A DNA stretch of 64,000 bases from Perkinsus olseni (Eukaryota > Perkinsozoa > Perkinsida): positions 1 to 64,000 of the forward strand of contig JABANN010000100.1 of assembly GCA_013115125.1 (NCBI GenBank), written 5' to 3'. The notes below the pieces were generated by a model. The model had not been told where the DNA came from. It saw nothing but the letters and a program-made list of their open reading frames with translations, and did no database searches. This document shows positions 18,370 to 32,380 of the stretch, piece by piece; position 1 is the stretch's first letter; each line of letters opens with the position of its first letter. The translations under genes were made by a program, and so were the position numbers.

Positions 18370-21259
18370 ATGAGGTTAAAACGGGCTTTACTCCGCCATG
18401 TGGGGCTGCTGTCTGCTGCCTCGGTCATCGCTCTCACACTATCCGGGGCCAGCCGGTCCGAAGATATTAGGACCATGGAGCGAACGTAAGAGGTTAACCT
18501 ATCGTCAAAGATACGCCCAAAGATTCGCTTGGCAGCCCCTTGGGTGAAATAAGCGCTGCCGTTGAAGGGAAGCTGCAGGAGACCATCAGCCTGTTGGTGG
18601 ACCAGAAAATAACCGAGGAGCTCGAGGTAAACTAAAATACGCTTTTCAAAAATCGTCGCTGTGCGCAAGTCTCGAAATGGTTAGGGGTTAAAGGAGGAAA
18701 ATGCCCGTCTACGCGAGAAGGTTGAAGAGTTGGATGATAATCGAAGGTACACTCGCATATCTTGGGTTGAAGCAAGGCAGATACAAAATAGGTCAAGTTG
18801 AGAGCCTTCGAATTGTCAGGGCGCTCGAGGAAGACTCCAACCGGCGACACTTCTACCTGAGTGAATCGCAGCGGACCGACGCCATCACAGGGGAGCTGAT
18901 GAGCACCATGTGGAGGATCCTTACCGGCGCTATGATCATGTTCATGCAGGTTGGACCACTGCTGCTGCCTCCGATTTAGTACCACACTTCGCCCTTCTCA
19001 GGCCGGTTTCGCTATGCTGGAGGCCGGCTCGGTGAGGGTCTACAACGTCCAAGCTATCCTTATGAAGAATCTTTTAGACGTCTGCATCAGTAACTAGCAT
19101 CAACCTAAGATACGCCCTTACTTAGCGCTTATCAGGTCCAATGATTTGGTGGCTGATGGGCTGGGGCCTCGCCTTGGGTTACACAACTGACCCTGTTACC
19201 GGCGAGCTCACCAGTGGCTCCCAGTTCAGTGGTAACCGAAAAGTCCCGGGTTCGAATCCCCGCAACGACACCATCCAATCTCAGGTGGGAGTGGTTATGC
19301 TGGTACTGGTCTCACCGAGTACTGCCTTGAATTCGACCCGACCACTGGAGACTGCATCGACAACGCGCCGGCGCCCCTCGGCAAACCCAAGTTCAGTCCG
19401 GACGAGTTCTTCTTTTTCTGGACATTCTCCGCAGCTGCTTCGACCATCGTCAGCGGTGGTGTCGCCGAACGAGTAAAACAACCCTCCATCGTCAATTTCG
19501 TGGCGCGTGACGATTCACTCTATCAGGTCCGCTGCTCCTCCTACTTCCTCTTCTCCTCCCTCATGTCTGGGTTCATCTACCCCGTCCTGGTCGCCTGGCT
19601 CTGGAGTGGCCACGGTTGGCTCAGCAAACCAGCTGACGGAATCGACGCAAGCTTCTATGATTTCGCCGGTAAGAACTTCCTTCTCGAGAGCCCCGGAACA
19701 GAAGCGTCCGGTTGGTCAGGGTCGGGTGTGGTCCATTTGACTGGAGGCATCGCAGCTTTGGTTGGAGCTAAGATACTCGGCCCGAGGAAGGGTCGCTTCG
19801 ACGAAATGGTGGACCAGACGGAGTTCGTTCCGCATTCAATACCCCTGATTGTGCTTGGTAAGCCGTAGGTCCCGGGTTCGATCCCCAGGCCCTCCTATTT
19901 CAGGCACCATGATCCTGTGGTTTGGATGGATCGGCTTCAACGCTGGCTCTACCAGCACCTTCCAGTCCATCGTCGACTCAAACAAGGCAGCTCGCTCCGC
20001 CATGAACACCGTCCTCTCGGGAGCCGCCGGTGGGATGAAACCCGCCTCCTTCGCCGCTGACAGCAGGCCCCTCCCTTCAGGTGGCTTCACACTCTTCATC
20101 ATCCGTTTGGTTTTCTTCAACATGTACGACGTTGCAGGGGTCTGTAACGGCTGCCTGGCCGGGCTGGTGGGCTGCTCGGCTGCCCTAGAGGGCTCTTACC
20201 GCTAGCTCAGGTGTCTATTACGGCTGGGTCGGCTAACGTGACTTCCTTCAGTGCCATCATCATTGGCATCATCGGTGGGTCCCTGTAAGTACGCCAACTT
20301 ATCATGAGGTACTGAAGGAGTTTTTTATCAGCTACCAGACAGCTTCCCGCATGGTGGCTCAACGTCGCATTGACGATCCGATCGACGCCTTCGCCGTCCA
20401 CGGCATGGGTGGCATCTGGGGTTCCATCGCCTGCGTCCTCTTCGACTACGGAAGCGGATTCAGGTGAGCATCATCAAGGGCGGCGGCCTACTGTCCATTC
20501 CCCTCCCTTCTTTCAGTGTATTCAGTCAAGGTGACATCACCCGGATCGGACCTAACAACTACGAAGCCGCTGTTAGCGTCGGCACTCAGCTCGGGGTAAC
20601 AACCAAAGATACGCCCTCCTCGGAACGATAGTCGTCTGGGATGATCCGCGCATTTCCGAGGAGTCGCGAGTGAAACGTTTGCAGCCGTGAAGAGGTTGAC
20701 CCTTGCATTTCACAGTTGTAAAAGATACTTCATTTCTACTGGGAATAAATATCTTTACCGTAAAAGTTTTTCAAGTGGAAACGGAATTACACCCGTCTGC
20801 CACGCTCGATTTTACGAGACACAAGAGAAACGTCCATCAACAAGAGCGTTCATGATCAATTAGAATAATTTCATTGGAATCTTATTTTCTGTTTTCTGCC
20901 AGGTCAACATCCTCGGCATCCTAATGATTATACTATGGTCTGGTTTCTGGAGCTCCCTGGTCTTCCTCATCTTCCGAAGGGTAACCAATCTCCTCATCGC
21001 CCCGTGGTCTTAATTTTCCTTTTTCCAGTTCGACCTCCTCCACGCCACCGAAGAGAATGAAGTTTTCGCTCCCGACGACTACATGCAGTTCTCCTCGAGA
21101 AGGAAGCCCGGGGCCGTCCACCCCGATGACGTGTCGGACTTCTCTGAAGGGAAGTCTAACAAATCGAGGGTGTCAGACTCCAACAGAAACAACAACAGTC
21201 GGGCATTGAAGGAGATGATTGACGGGTCGAGAGAGGAGCTCGATAATGGTGATGATTAG
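18370..21259 (+). CDS. Ammonium transporter (AMT/MEP family)
   Basis: Channel-like NH4+/NH3 transporter of the plasma membrane. Sixteen exons join in frame to 617 residues; exon starts are 18370, 18536, 18685, 18820, 19002, 19136, 19285, 19527, 19720, 19904, 20081, 20211, 20332, 20517, 20903, 21029. A signal peptide (LLSAASVIALTLSG) and a coiled coil (LKEENARLREKVEELDDNRR) precede the AMT core, which is unusual. AMT landmarks: AGFAMLEAGSVR, FWTFSAAASTIVSGGVAER, both pore histidines (FAGSGVVHLTGG and DAFAVHGMGGIWGS), and FGWIGFNAGS. The C-tail is long, acidic and Ser/Asn-rich. Of 15 introns, 14 are 44-73 nt and one is 307 nt; several belong to families A, B and C. Confidence 0.95.
18747..18819 (+). 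repeat. Family B introner, antisense, in AMT
   Basis: A 73-nt intron carrying ATCTTGGGTTGAAGC and GATACAAAATAGGTCA, the reverse complement of the B halves. It interrupts the coiled-coil exon (DDNR to RALEEDSN). Confidence 0.8.
19090..19135 (+). repeat. Family B introner, sense, in AMT
   Basis: A 46-nt intron, GTAACTAGCATCAACCTAAG then ATACGCC, ending TTATCAG. ATCAG occurs at both exon-intron edges, as a 5-nt target-site duplication would give. Confidence 0.8.
19229..19284 (+). repeat. Family C introner in AMT (first)
   Basis: A 56-nt intron with AAGTCCCGGGTTCGAATCCC. It joins SGSQFS to GSGYAGTGL in frame. Confidence 0.85.
19473..19526 (+). repeat. Family A introner in AMT
   Basis: A 54-nt intron carrying CAATTTCGTGGCGCGTGACG and ending CTCTATCAG. 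It joins GGVAER to VRCSSYFLF in frame. Confidence 0.9.
19858..19903 (+). repeat. Family C introner in AMT (second)
   Basis: A 46-nt intron, GTAAGCCGTAGGTCCCGGGT then TCGATCCCCAGG, ending CTATTTCAG. It is almost entirely a tRNA T-arm with the B box. It joins PLIVLG to TMILWFGWIG. Confidence 0.9.
20596..20902 (+). repeat. Long AMT intron with two B-like segments
   Basis: A 307-nt intron starting GTAACAACCAAAGATACGCC (B-like; GATAG at 20626-20630 would end a 35-nt unit). AAAGATACTTC appears again near 20720. It joins VGTQLG to VNILGILM. Confidence 0.65.
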
Positions 21260-21708
21260 TACAGATGCTGTGACCAGATATCAGTACCATTACCACCTTA
21301 TTAACCATGTTCGATGATACTACGCTGTGCAAAACCGTTGTGAAGAGGAGCAAGGCGGCTTCAGTTTAAAGGTGTTAATAACGGCCACCTCGCTAACGAC
21401 CATTTCGGAGAGTTATGTAGAAAACAAGCGCAGGAAAAACTAACCGTTAGGAAATGAAAAAAAGATCAGCATCAGTTGCTTTATCAGCAGGACAGGAGAG
21501 ATTTCTCACTGCCATTAATAATCCCTCTGCTGTATATTTGAAAATGCGCGAGTTTTCTAACATGGGGTAGGAGAAGTCGCCGCGCCGTCAGCGGTGAGAG
21601 CCTCTCCCCGCCTCAACACTCCGTCGCCCATCCCTCAGCCCGATTGATACTGGACAACGCGAACTCTGTCATAACTACCCTGGTAGTAGTAGCAGTACGT
21701 GTGGCAAT
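21260..21708. other. Convergent 3' intergenic region
   Basis: No coding signal. It should hold the 3' UTRs of AMT (+) and the basic protein (-). Confidence 0.35.
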
Positions 21709-22478
21709 TTACTTTTTAGATTGCTTCCCTCCACCGGACTTCTTCCGCTGCGAGGATCCCTTCCTCTTCATCGCCTTAGCCGACCCCAACAGTTGCTTAT
21801 CAACCTGTCAGCCACGTACCACACCTTCGCCTACTCGCACCTCTTTCTACCTTAACAACGCTCGGCCGAGCTCCGCCGCCCAGACCCAGATCCGTGCTGC
21901 CCTGCGCCGCATTGGTCTGAGTGGCTTCTGCCGCCAACTGGGCCTCCATCACTCGCTGCCGAGTACCGCCGATTCTCTGAAAAGCTCCAAGTGAAACATA
22001 TCCCTTTGCCTTTCAAAAATGTATTAGGCCAGTCACGTGCTTGAAAATAGCATATTACCGAGTTGAGACAGGGAATTGGCGGTAGGGTCGAAGTAGAAAC
22101 ATGAAGCTTGCGAATTAAGGAGCCATTTTACCGGCCAGCCTCGAGTGAGGAATTCAATTACTCGGATAATGCCCTTCAGCTGTGTACTAAGAAGACCGAA
22201 CCAGCTAACGACTGGAAGAGATTCTGAAGACCAGTATTCTTTATTATTGGTGTGATCACAGCGGCGGGGCTCTTTGGGCTAAGAGACGTGGCGATTGAAT
22301 CGTGTACAGCACGATTTATAAGGAAAGCTTCTACCGATTAAGGTCCTCAATCTCCGAGATAATTTACTACATGCATGATCTTATCAGCCACTGATCTCGC
22401 CTTCCCCTGCTTCGGTTTGTTGACCCTCTGGGTGGCGGACTTGCCGGACTTCTTCTTCCCGAGGGGCTTCTGTACCAT
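21709..22478 (-). CDS. Small basic protein, 109 aa (unknown)
   Basis: Three exons (22371-22478, 21851-21976, 21709-21804), each a whole number of codons, give 109 residues. The N-terminus is KPLGKKKSGKSATQRVNK, the middle is Ala/Gln-rich (EAQLAAEATQTNAAQ) and the tail RKKSGGGKQSKK is strongly basic. The size and Lys clusters recall small nucleolar/ribosome-associated proteins of the UPF0390 type, but I cannot confirm this. Introns are 394 nt and 46 nt; the first is unusually long for the window. Confidence 0.5.
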
Positions 22479-22981
22479 CGCCAACAACTCAAAGTAGAAT
22501 CGCTACAGCCAGGCACAGATCTCCCGACCAACCCAACCACCAACCATTCCTCAGGAAACCACACCCTCAGATGTTGTTGTCGATTCTGAAGGCTCTCCCT
22601 CCTCCTCATCATCATCGCTCTCATCCTCACTCGGGCCGAAAACGACGAAACGAATAATCCGAATTATTAGGTAGATATACCTGCGAAGGAACAAACATTA
22701 TATAAAATCGGTATTGATGTCTATCAATGACAAAAGGTTCGATGAAAGGGTCAAACATCACACTGCTCCGTCGGCTGACGACGTTATGGCGGCTCTGAGG
22801 CCCGTCGACGACGGGCCGTCGAGTGCCCGCTGCATTCTGAGGCCCGTCGGAACTGGATCGGTGGATCTGGGGTTCACTCCACGACTATGCTCTACTCTTA
22901 AACATGTCCCTCAGCTTTCTCATAGTCGTTTCACCCGAGGATTGAGACCGATAAGAACCTCCCCTATGACTAGCCCTCCAC
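22479..22981. other. Intergenic, GC-rich repeat of TGAGGCCCGTCG
   Basis: CTGAGGCCCGTCG occurs twice (about 22796 and 22839) around a CGACGACGGGCCGTCG palindromic patch. The plus-strand frame over it has no family resemblance. Confidence 0.35.
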
Positions 22982-25901
<2,920 letters not shown>

Positions 25902-26416
25902 CAGTCCCGTATTGAAAGTGTAATGAACACAAAAGGGTGGTAGTGGTAGCCAGAGACTTTCGCTTGAAATGGTCGAGGGTTGGTATTATTATCTTATTCG
26001 CTCCTCCAGTTGCCGTTGCTGTCGCCGACCTGACAGGGAACCGTCCTCGACCACAGACATAGCAACTTGTACTATTACCATCGCGACGACGACGAAGACC
26101 ACAACGACTGGTAGAACGGTCGGGACGACCGCGTGACCAGTGGACCTTACTGCTGTTGCTTCGACTGCGGGCCATCAGGGCTGCTACATCACCATCCACT
26201 GGAATTGTAAAAAGAGAGAGGGGAATGGTTGTTAAGGCAAAGTTAGAAGGAGTAGTAGCAGCGGCGAATATCACAACGACGACGGCGTAAACGACGAATG
26301 AGAAGAAGGAGACAGAGTAACACCAACTACACATACATCAGACCACAGCAATGATGATGAGAAGAAGAAGACAACAATTAGTCGACATAGAAAGCCAGGC
26401 GAATATCTTCCAATCA

Positions 26417-28384
26417 TCATGCCTTTACTGTAGTAGAGGTAGTAGTAGCAGTAGTCTTATCCCCTTTACTAGCCGTTGCCGTCTTCTTGGCAGCAGCAGC
26501 AGCAGCAGCAGCGGTGGTGGTGGGTGATGATGGTGCATGGAACCATTCCCTATTGGGAATCTTGCGGAACACACCCTCACCGAGTTGCCTTTCAATCTGA
26601 TGATGGTAATGATAATGATGGCGCTGTAGATGTCCGCGAGTATCCTACCTTGACCATGGCATCAGGTTTGTACAGGGCTGCTGCCTTCATACCATCACAG
26701 ATGGCCTCTATCTCCTTACGAGTGTATTTACGATAGTCGTAGCTGTATTTAGTCTCATCACCGGTGATGTCCGGATACTTCTCCTGAAGGGAGGAGAAGG
26801 AAATGCTACCAACACGATGATAACCTCTATATGCTACTACCAACACGATGATAACCTCTATATGCTACTACCAACACGATGATTACCTTAATTTCCTTCT
26901 CCGACTCCGGCAGACTGGTCGGCCCCGCAGCAGGGCTCTTATGCTCCTGCGGTGGTGGAGTACTCAGACTGTAGGACACAATGGCAGAGTCCATCTCGAC
27001 CGCCGACAGACCGCTCGAAGACATAACCTGCACATGAGGTAAGGAGGGAGGGAGGCTGCTCACGACCAACCTGCGGGGCGACGGGGGTCGCTGACTCAGG
27101 ATACTTCAACCCGTATGATACCACTGCTGAGTCGACCTCTACCACCGATATCCTGCTACCGTACTGAAGACGACAGCACGTCAGGAGAGCACTACACAGA
27201 TGAGCCTTACCTGCTCGACTGGTCCATTCATGCGTCTGTTGCCTTTTCCCTTTCCTTTGCCCTTACCCTTGCCTGAAGCGAACACATCATCGGGCAGACT
27301 CTCAAGCGTAGCTTCCACCCTTTCCCTTGCCCTTCCCTTTGCCGTGGTAGAATCCAAATTCGTCTACGCCGGAATAGGGGTTGTAGAGGTTGTACCTTAG
27401 AAAGTAGCATAAAATTCTCAGCACAAAGTCCAAGCCCTCACCCTTGCTGGACAGTTTGCGGCTTACCGTAACCAAGAGCACCTACAGGGAGACGAAGCTT
27501 CACCGCGCCACGAAATTATTGACTTACTGGTAGGCGTTCGGGTGGCGGGCATCTGCTGCTGCTGTTTCTCGAGATCAGGGAAGAGAGTGAGCATGAAATG
27601 CTCAGCCTTCACAGCTGTATGGATTGGGTTGCCGTTATACTTCTGATTCCTCAGCCATAATGCAACATCCTCACATGCATCCTCAGTGGTGAACCGAACA
27701 TACCTGATAATAAAAGTTACGAAAGGAGTGGTATGGACGGCTAAGCATCAGGACTATCATTACTACCAATGATCGTTAACATCAGGACGGATGTCCACTA
27801 TGGCATCTTTATCACACGGGGCCTCCTTCAATACTTCATTCTTGAAGTCATCTACTGATAGCGACTTCGAGTCCACATCTCTGAAACCACCAAAGACAAT
27901 GGCAGCAGCAGCAGCCTCACCCCCCCACGCTTCCTACCTCACTATTAGAGTAGTCCTTTGCTGCAACTCCGGCAGGCAGGGCTTGATCATGGTCTTAGTC
28001 GAATCCAAAGATACCTTATCCGAACCGAGCGAAGATATCGCTGAGGCTACTCCCTCAGGAGTCGTGTTGAGCTCGGATACAGCGCCCAGACTGAAGAAAG
28101 GAAACGATAAAACCCTGAAGGCCGCAGCTGCTTCCCAGCACTCACTTGAAGAGGCTCGCTATTGGTAGGTACATTTGTGAGTTCATGTTTGATACCAGTG
28201 ACGGCTCTTTCTGACACCTCTAGCCATACAACACCATCCGGCAAGAAGCATATCTTACCCGAAGATTGTCTTTAGAGAGAACTCGTTCCACTGTTGTCTT
28301 GATAAGCTCCTCCTTCTTGGCCTTATCATCGTCCACGGGCGACCTCGGATTCGTGCTGTTGTTGGTATTAGTTTTGTCTTCCAT
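26417..28384 (-). CDS. La-related protein, paralogue 1
   Basis: RNA-binding protein with a La motif and an RRM-like domain. From ATG 28384: a charged start, EELIKTTVERVLSKDNLR and QMYLPIASLF (La-motif helices), AISSLGSDKVSLDSTKTMIK, then DVDSKSLSVDDFKNEVLKE and WYVRFTTEDACEDVALWLRN (RRM-like strands). A Pro/Gly-rich linker follows. The C-terminal block is DETKYSYDYRKYTRKEIEAI, LYKPDAMVK, LGEGVFRKIPNREWF. An Ala run encoded by CAG repeats (26489-26512) precedes the stop. One intron (about 26796-26886) has a 31-nt unit repeated three times; another near 27505 is family A. Its twin lies upstream at 29045-30780. Confidence 0.75.
26806..26886. repeat. 31-nt triplicated repeat inside a LARP intron
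   Basis: On the plus strand CTACCAACACGATGATAACC followed by TCTATATG is repeated, with a third partial copy. It lies wholly within the intron before EKYPDITGDE. Confidence 0.8.
27565..27882. repeat. Gene-conversion tract, copy in LARP paralogue 1
   Basis: 318 nt matching 29901-30218 with two mismatches seen by eye, including the intron between the RRM-like exons. Flanking exons of the two genes are clearly diverged. Confidence 0.9.
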
Positions 28385-29044
28385 CATCGCTCGAAGTGGG
28401 TCTCGTTAGTAATAGATCTTCCTAGTGGTCGTAGCAGTATCACAAATTGATAAAAGCAGCACAAGTCAATGACAAGTAGGTGGTGGAGGAGCAGAAAGAA
28501 TAATAGGCTCCGAGAGTTAGTGCAACTTACTGACAATCAACACCGTAATGCCGCATTGTGGTTTCGATCCAACCTTCTCTGTATCTTACACGCTCAACCT
28601 TAAGATACTCCTCCCATGACCCAACACCACCAACGCGTGAAGCGAGAGTCAACAACCGCGCGCGCCCAGATGATCGATCTATCCCGCGCAACCACTACTA
28701 CACCACAAGGCTCTCGTGAGTTGAAAATAGTGTTATTCCACTTCTGCTGCTGCTCATCTTCTCTCGAAATCATTATTATTCTGTTTGTTGAAATAAAACC
28801 GTAGTAGTGGTACAAACTGGCAACAACAACGGCAGCAGCAGCAGCCAACTCGGAGGGTACTACTACTGCCAACATTAAGGGCCCGTGGAAGCGGATACAC
28901 TACCAACAGTACTCTACTACTACTACGCTATGATGATGATTGTGATAGCAGTTGCGGAAGGAGTGGTAGTAGGTAGGTGGTGATCAACAGCGACTGTAGG
29001 GGGTGGTAGTGATACTAACTGTACAAATAATATGGCCAGTGAAA

Positions 29045-30780
29045 TCAACAGGTGACGATCGGAGCGGCTGTTGCTGCTGTAACCGCCGGGGACGCTGCCG
29101 CTGATGCTGATGAAGACTTGCGTCCGCCGCCGCTCACGGGGCTTCCCTCGACGATCCGCTCTCTGACATCATGAAAACACCTATGCAAGGGCAGCTGCTG
29201 CCAGCAGGAAGACCAACCTGTTGGGAGTGTCCCGAATGAGACCTTCGCCCGCTTGCTTCTCAGCCTGAATACCACGGAGGTCGTCTTCTATCCGCCTTTG
29301 CTTGACCTTACCTTCACCATCCCCTCTGGCTTGTACACCGCTTCAGCGGGCATGGCGTCGCATATCTTCTGTATTTCACTTTTACTGTATTTTCTAAAAT
29401 CATACTTATACTTTGTCTCATCACCAGCAAGGTCAGCAGGGTCGATAATCTGCCACGGAACGATCAAAGCTGCAGCCTCGCTAACAACACCACCAACATA
29501 CCTGTTCCACTGTGGGGTGTCCAGCTGCCGCCCCCGCACTGCTCATGCGCCTTCTTCCTCGAACACCCTTACCTACACCATCACAAGGCAATACAGTAGC
29601 TGTACCGCCATCACCATCATCATCATTCTCACCTCTGCCTTTACCCTTCCCTTTAGCAGCGGAGGGGTGGTAGTATCCATATTGATCCACACCAGCGTAC
29701 GGGTTGAAGGCAGAGTATCTAAAGCACTCGTATCTTACTACCTTTGACCTCGCTACTACGCTCATCCTACCCTTGATAAGGAGTGCCTGGCGAGCTCGGA
29801 ACGAACGCGGGGCTGCCATAACCTAGGGGGACGGCGGAGTGAAGAGCACAAGGGGGGAGGAGGGCCTACTGAGAGCGGGGGAGCGGGAAGCTTCTGAGTT
29901 TTTCTCGAGATCAGGGAAGAGAGTGAGCATGAAATGCTCAGCCTTCACAGCTGTATGGATTGGGTTGCCGTTATACTTCTGATTCCTCAGCCATAATGCA
30001 ACATCCTCACATGCATCCTCAGTGGTGAACCGAACATACCTGATAATAAAAGTTACGAAAGGAGTGGTATGGACGGCTAAGCATCAGGACTATCATTACT
30101 ACCAATGATCGTTAACATCAGGGCGGATGTCCACTATGGCATCTTTATCACACGGGACCTCCTTCAATACTTCATTCTTGAAGTCATCTACTGATAGCGA
30201 CTTCGAGTCCACATCTCTAAAATAAAATACAACCACCTGCCCGGGATTGTACCGGCATCCTCCCTGTACCCCACCGGCGCGCATACCATTATGCCATTCC
30301 CCCGCACACTACCTCACAATCAGTGTTGTTCTCCGTTGTAACTCCGGTATAACGGGCTTGATCAAAGTCCTACTAGAGTCCAATGCCACCTTCGTCGACC
30401 CCAATGACGATATCGCATTAGCAATCTCCTCAGCCGTCGTATTGAGATCTTCAATGACCTTCGAGCTGCCATAATCACCACACATGATCTCCTCCCGCCC
30501 ACCCAACCCCATTACTTGAACAGACTATCCAAACTCATGTACATCTGGGCGTTCATACGCGAGGCGAAGGAGGGGTTGCTCTACCAACCATCACCACATC
30601 ACAACCACCGGAACAGCTTGCCACCGTTACCTTGAGAAAGTCCTTCGAAAGGACCCCTTCCACAGCAAGTTTGATTTTCTCGTACTTAACAGTGCTGCTG
30701 CTGCTGTCGTCCTGCGTGGTTCCCTTTAAGGGCTCAGGAGCGGTGGCGTTGTTCGCTACTTCAACTCCTCCACTCTGCAT
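29045..30780 (-). CDS. La-related protein, paralogue 2
   Basis: Tandem paralogue of the gene at 26417-28384, same strand and architecture. From ATG 30780: VKYEKIKLAVEGVLSKDFLK, MNAQMYMSLDSLFK, AISSLGSTKVALDSSRTLIK, DVDSKSLSVDDFKNEVLKE, WYVRFTTEDACEDVALWLRN. The linker contains SAFNPYAGVDQYGYYHPS and a GKGKGKGRG patch. The C-terminal block is DETKYKYDFRKYSKSEIQKI, AVYKPEGMVK, AGEGLIRDTPNR. It ends in a Ser/Ala-rich tail instead of the Ala/Thr tail of paralogue 1. Exon edges beyond the clear ones are approximate. Confidence 0.75.
29901..30218. repeat. Gene-conversion tract, copy in LARP paralogue 2
   Basis: Partner of 27565-27882. The constant offset of 2336 nt shows no indels across the tract. 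Confidence 0.9.
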
Positions 30781-31059
30781 TTTCGATCGATATAATAATA
30801 AACTCCGGACTGAAGTGATAGAATAACAACAACCCCTTCCCGTTAGCTGCATCGCTCCGCTAAGAAATTTTTACTCATATTTCTCCCGCTCCCGAATACA
30901 CCACAACGAGCAGTTCGGTTTCCTATGAAGGCCTCGGTCCTTCGCTCCTTCAGCGCCCGCTATGTCCCCGTATTACAGACAGGTCTTTTCCCGACAAGCG
31001 GCCCCTGAAAATGCGATAGCGCACGCCTTTGTAATCGATTAGGATTCGATGACAACTTC

Positions 31060-31480
31060 GACTGTAGTCTGCGAAAGCGAGGCTGGCAGGGCTCGTGGGC
31101 CGGGCCCACTGGACTCCCGACTCGGACGAGGGACCCCAAGGCTGGGAAGCTCTTTCATCATGAGAGTTTCATGCAGCTAATGCGCTGAAGCAAAGACTCT
31201 GGGTAATACGGTGATCGACGTATGATAGGATCTTGAAGATATTTTGAGGTCGAATGAAAGATGTGCTCTTTCTTTCGAGGTACTACCGGGAGGAGGAAGA
31301 CCGGCCGAGGGACAGGAGAAGGGAGAGGCTTCAGCGGGGCGGGGATAATGCGGCCCTTGCAGCCGAGTTATGACGTAGGGACGATGTTATGAAGGAATTC
31401 AAGCGATGGGCCCAATGGTAACTTATTTTGGATCTTGCAAGGTCGACTGAAGTTTCAGGCAGTTCTTGCCAGCCTACGAG
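31060..31480 (+). pseudogene. Degenerate copy of the tubulin-cofactor-A-like gene
   Basis: The segment aligns by eye with 32745-33095: GCTCGTGGGCC, GGGACCCCAAGGCT, GGTACTACCGGGAGGAGG, GAGAGGCTTCAGCGGGGCGG, and the end CAAGGTCGACTGAA. The exon frame YYREEED is interrupted by a stop after AALAAEL, and the first exon carries an insertion. The intact copy is about 1.7 kb downstream on the same strand, so this is a tandem duplicate that has decayed. Confidence 0.75.
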
Positions 31481-31520
31481 TAGCCGTGATGAGGGAGTGC
31501 GTTTGATGTCGTTATGATAT

Positions 31521-31578
31521 TGTGATAAATTATCACAGATAACATCCACGGTATGATAATATCATTATCATACCATGG
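31521..31578. repeat. Two adjacent hairpins
   Basis: TGTGATAA-A-TTATCACA (31521-31537) and GGTATGATAAT-ATC-ATTATCATACC (31550-31574). No transcript is evident; they follow the pseudogene. Confidence 0.8.
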
Positions 31579-31945
31579 ATAGTATCGGTAGAACTCGATG
31601 TTTCTTCGGTGTCTTGTGTCGAGGTACGGTACGCGACGGAGATTACCCGTATCGTTATCATTGCCGTCGTCTCATCGGAATGTTGCTCTTCAGCCCTTGA
31701 GCAGTGTCACTACCGTCCCTACTGTCCCGTGGCACTGTAACACAACTCCAGAGGATGCTCAAAAAATCTAGACAACTTCATGCAAATGGTACAATAATAA
31801 AAATAGTAATTAATTACATAATCGCCAAGGTGGCCATCTCCACCGCGATGGCCACCAGTAGCGCCCAGGCTTCTGTCCTCCTACTCGCCGAGGCATATCT
31901 GAGAGAGACACAAGAATGACTGGATTATGGAAGATGTGATCGAAC

Positions 31946-32341
31946 TTACTTATTTACCCCTCCGCGGAGCCGGTCACCTTGTGCTCCAGTGGTCGTAGTG
32001 GTGGAGGTAGGGGAGGCGGTGTTGGTGGAAGTGGAGGCAGGGGTGGAGGTGGAGGGGCCCCAATTTGGCGGAAATGGCAGCTCCACCCCATCGAATGGGC
32101 CTCTAGTCGTCGTTGTCGCCACCGCCTCCGCCTCGCTCTCCAAAAGCTGGCCGATCTCGTGTTCGGCCAGCATCCACCAGAGCTCTTCTTCTGTCGGCCC
32201 GGGCTGGCGGAGGAGGTCAGGGGGAGGTGAGGCGGTGTTGGGGGCAGGAGTGTCCCCAACCACCACGGCGGCCGCAATGGCGGCAATCATCATGATAGAT
32301 GTCATCTTGATGTTTAATAACACTGAAGAAACGGGAGTCAA
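31946..32341 (-). CDS. Small secreted Thr/Pro-rich protein
   Basis: A single-exon minus-strand frame. From ATG 32305 (or 32341, in frame upstream) it begins with a hydrophobic signal peptide (MMIAAIAAAVVVG). A short acidic helical core follows (TEEELWWMLAEHEIGQLLES), then a mucin-like Thr/Ser/Pro tail (STSTPASTSTNTASPTST). The tail would be a natural O-glycosylation substrate, and a pp-GalNAcT gene lies in the same window. No family recognised. Three perfect palindromes sit 40-120 bp upstream of the start. Confidence 0.55.
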   Translation of the reverse strand: MTPVSSVLLNIKMTSIMMIAAIAAAVVVGDTPAPNTASPPPDLLRQPGPTEEELWWMLAEHEIGQLLESEAEAVATTTTRGPFDGVELPFPPNWGPSTSTPASTSTNTASPTSTTTTTGAQGDRLRGGVNK

Positions 32342-32380
32342 GAACCGCCTGAATATAATTTACACAGAGCCATTCGTCCA

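Noticed and set aside
18249-18668. Minus-strand ORF of 139 codons that reads plausibly
   Set aside because: The plus strand over the same bases joins into the signal peptide and coiled coil of the ammonium transporter with exact phase; the minus frame is a shadow.
19769-19782. CTAAGATACTC taken as another family B copy
   Set aside because: It is inside an AMT exon and encodes GAKILGP; coincidence with the B 3' half.
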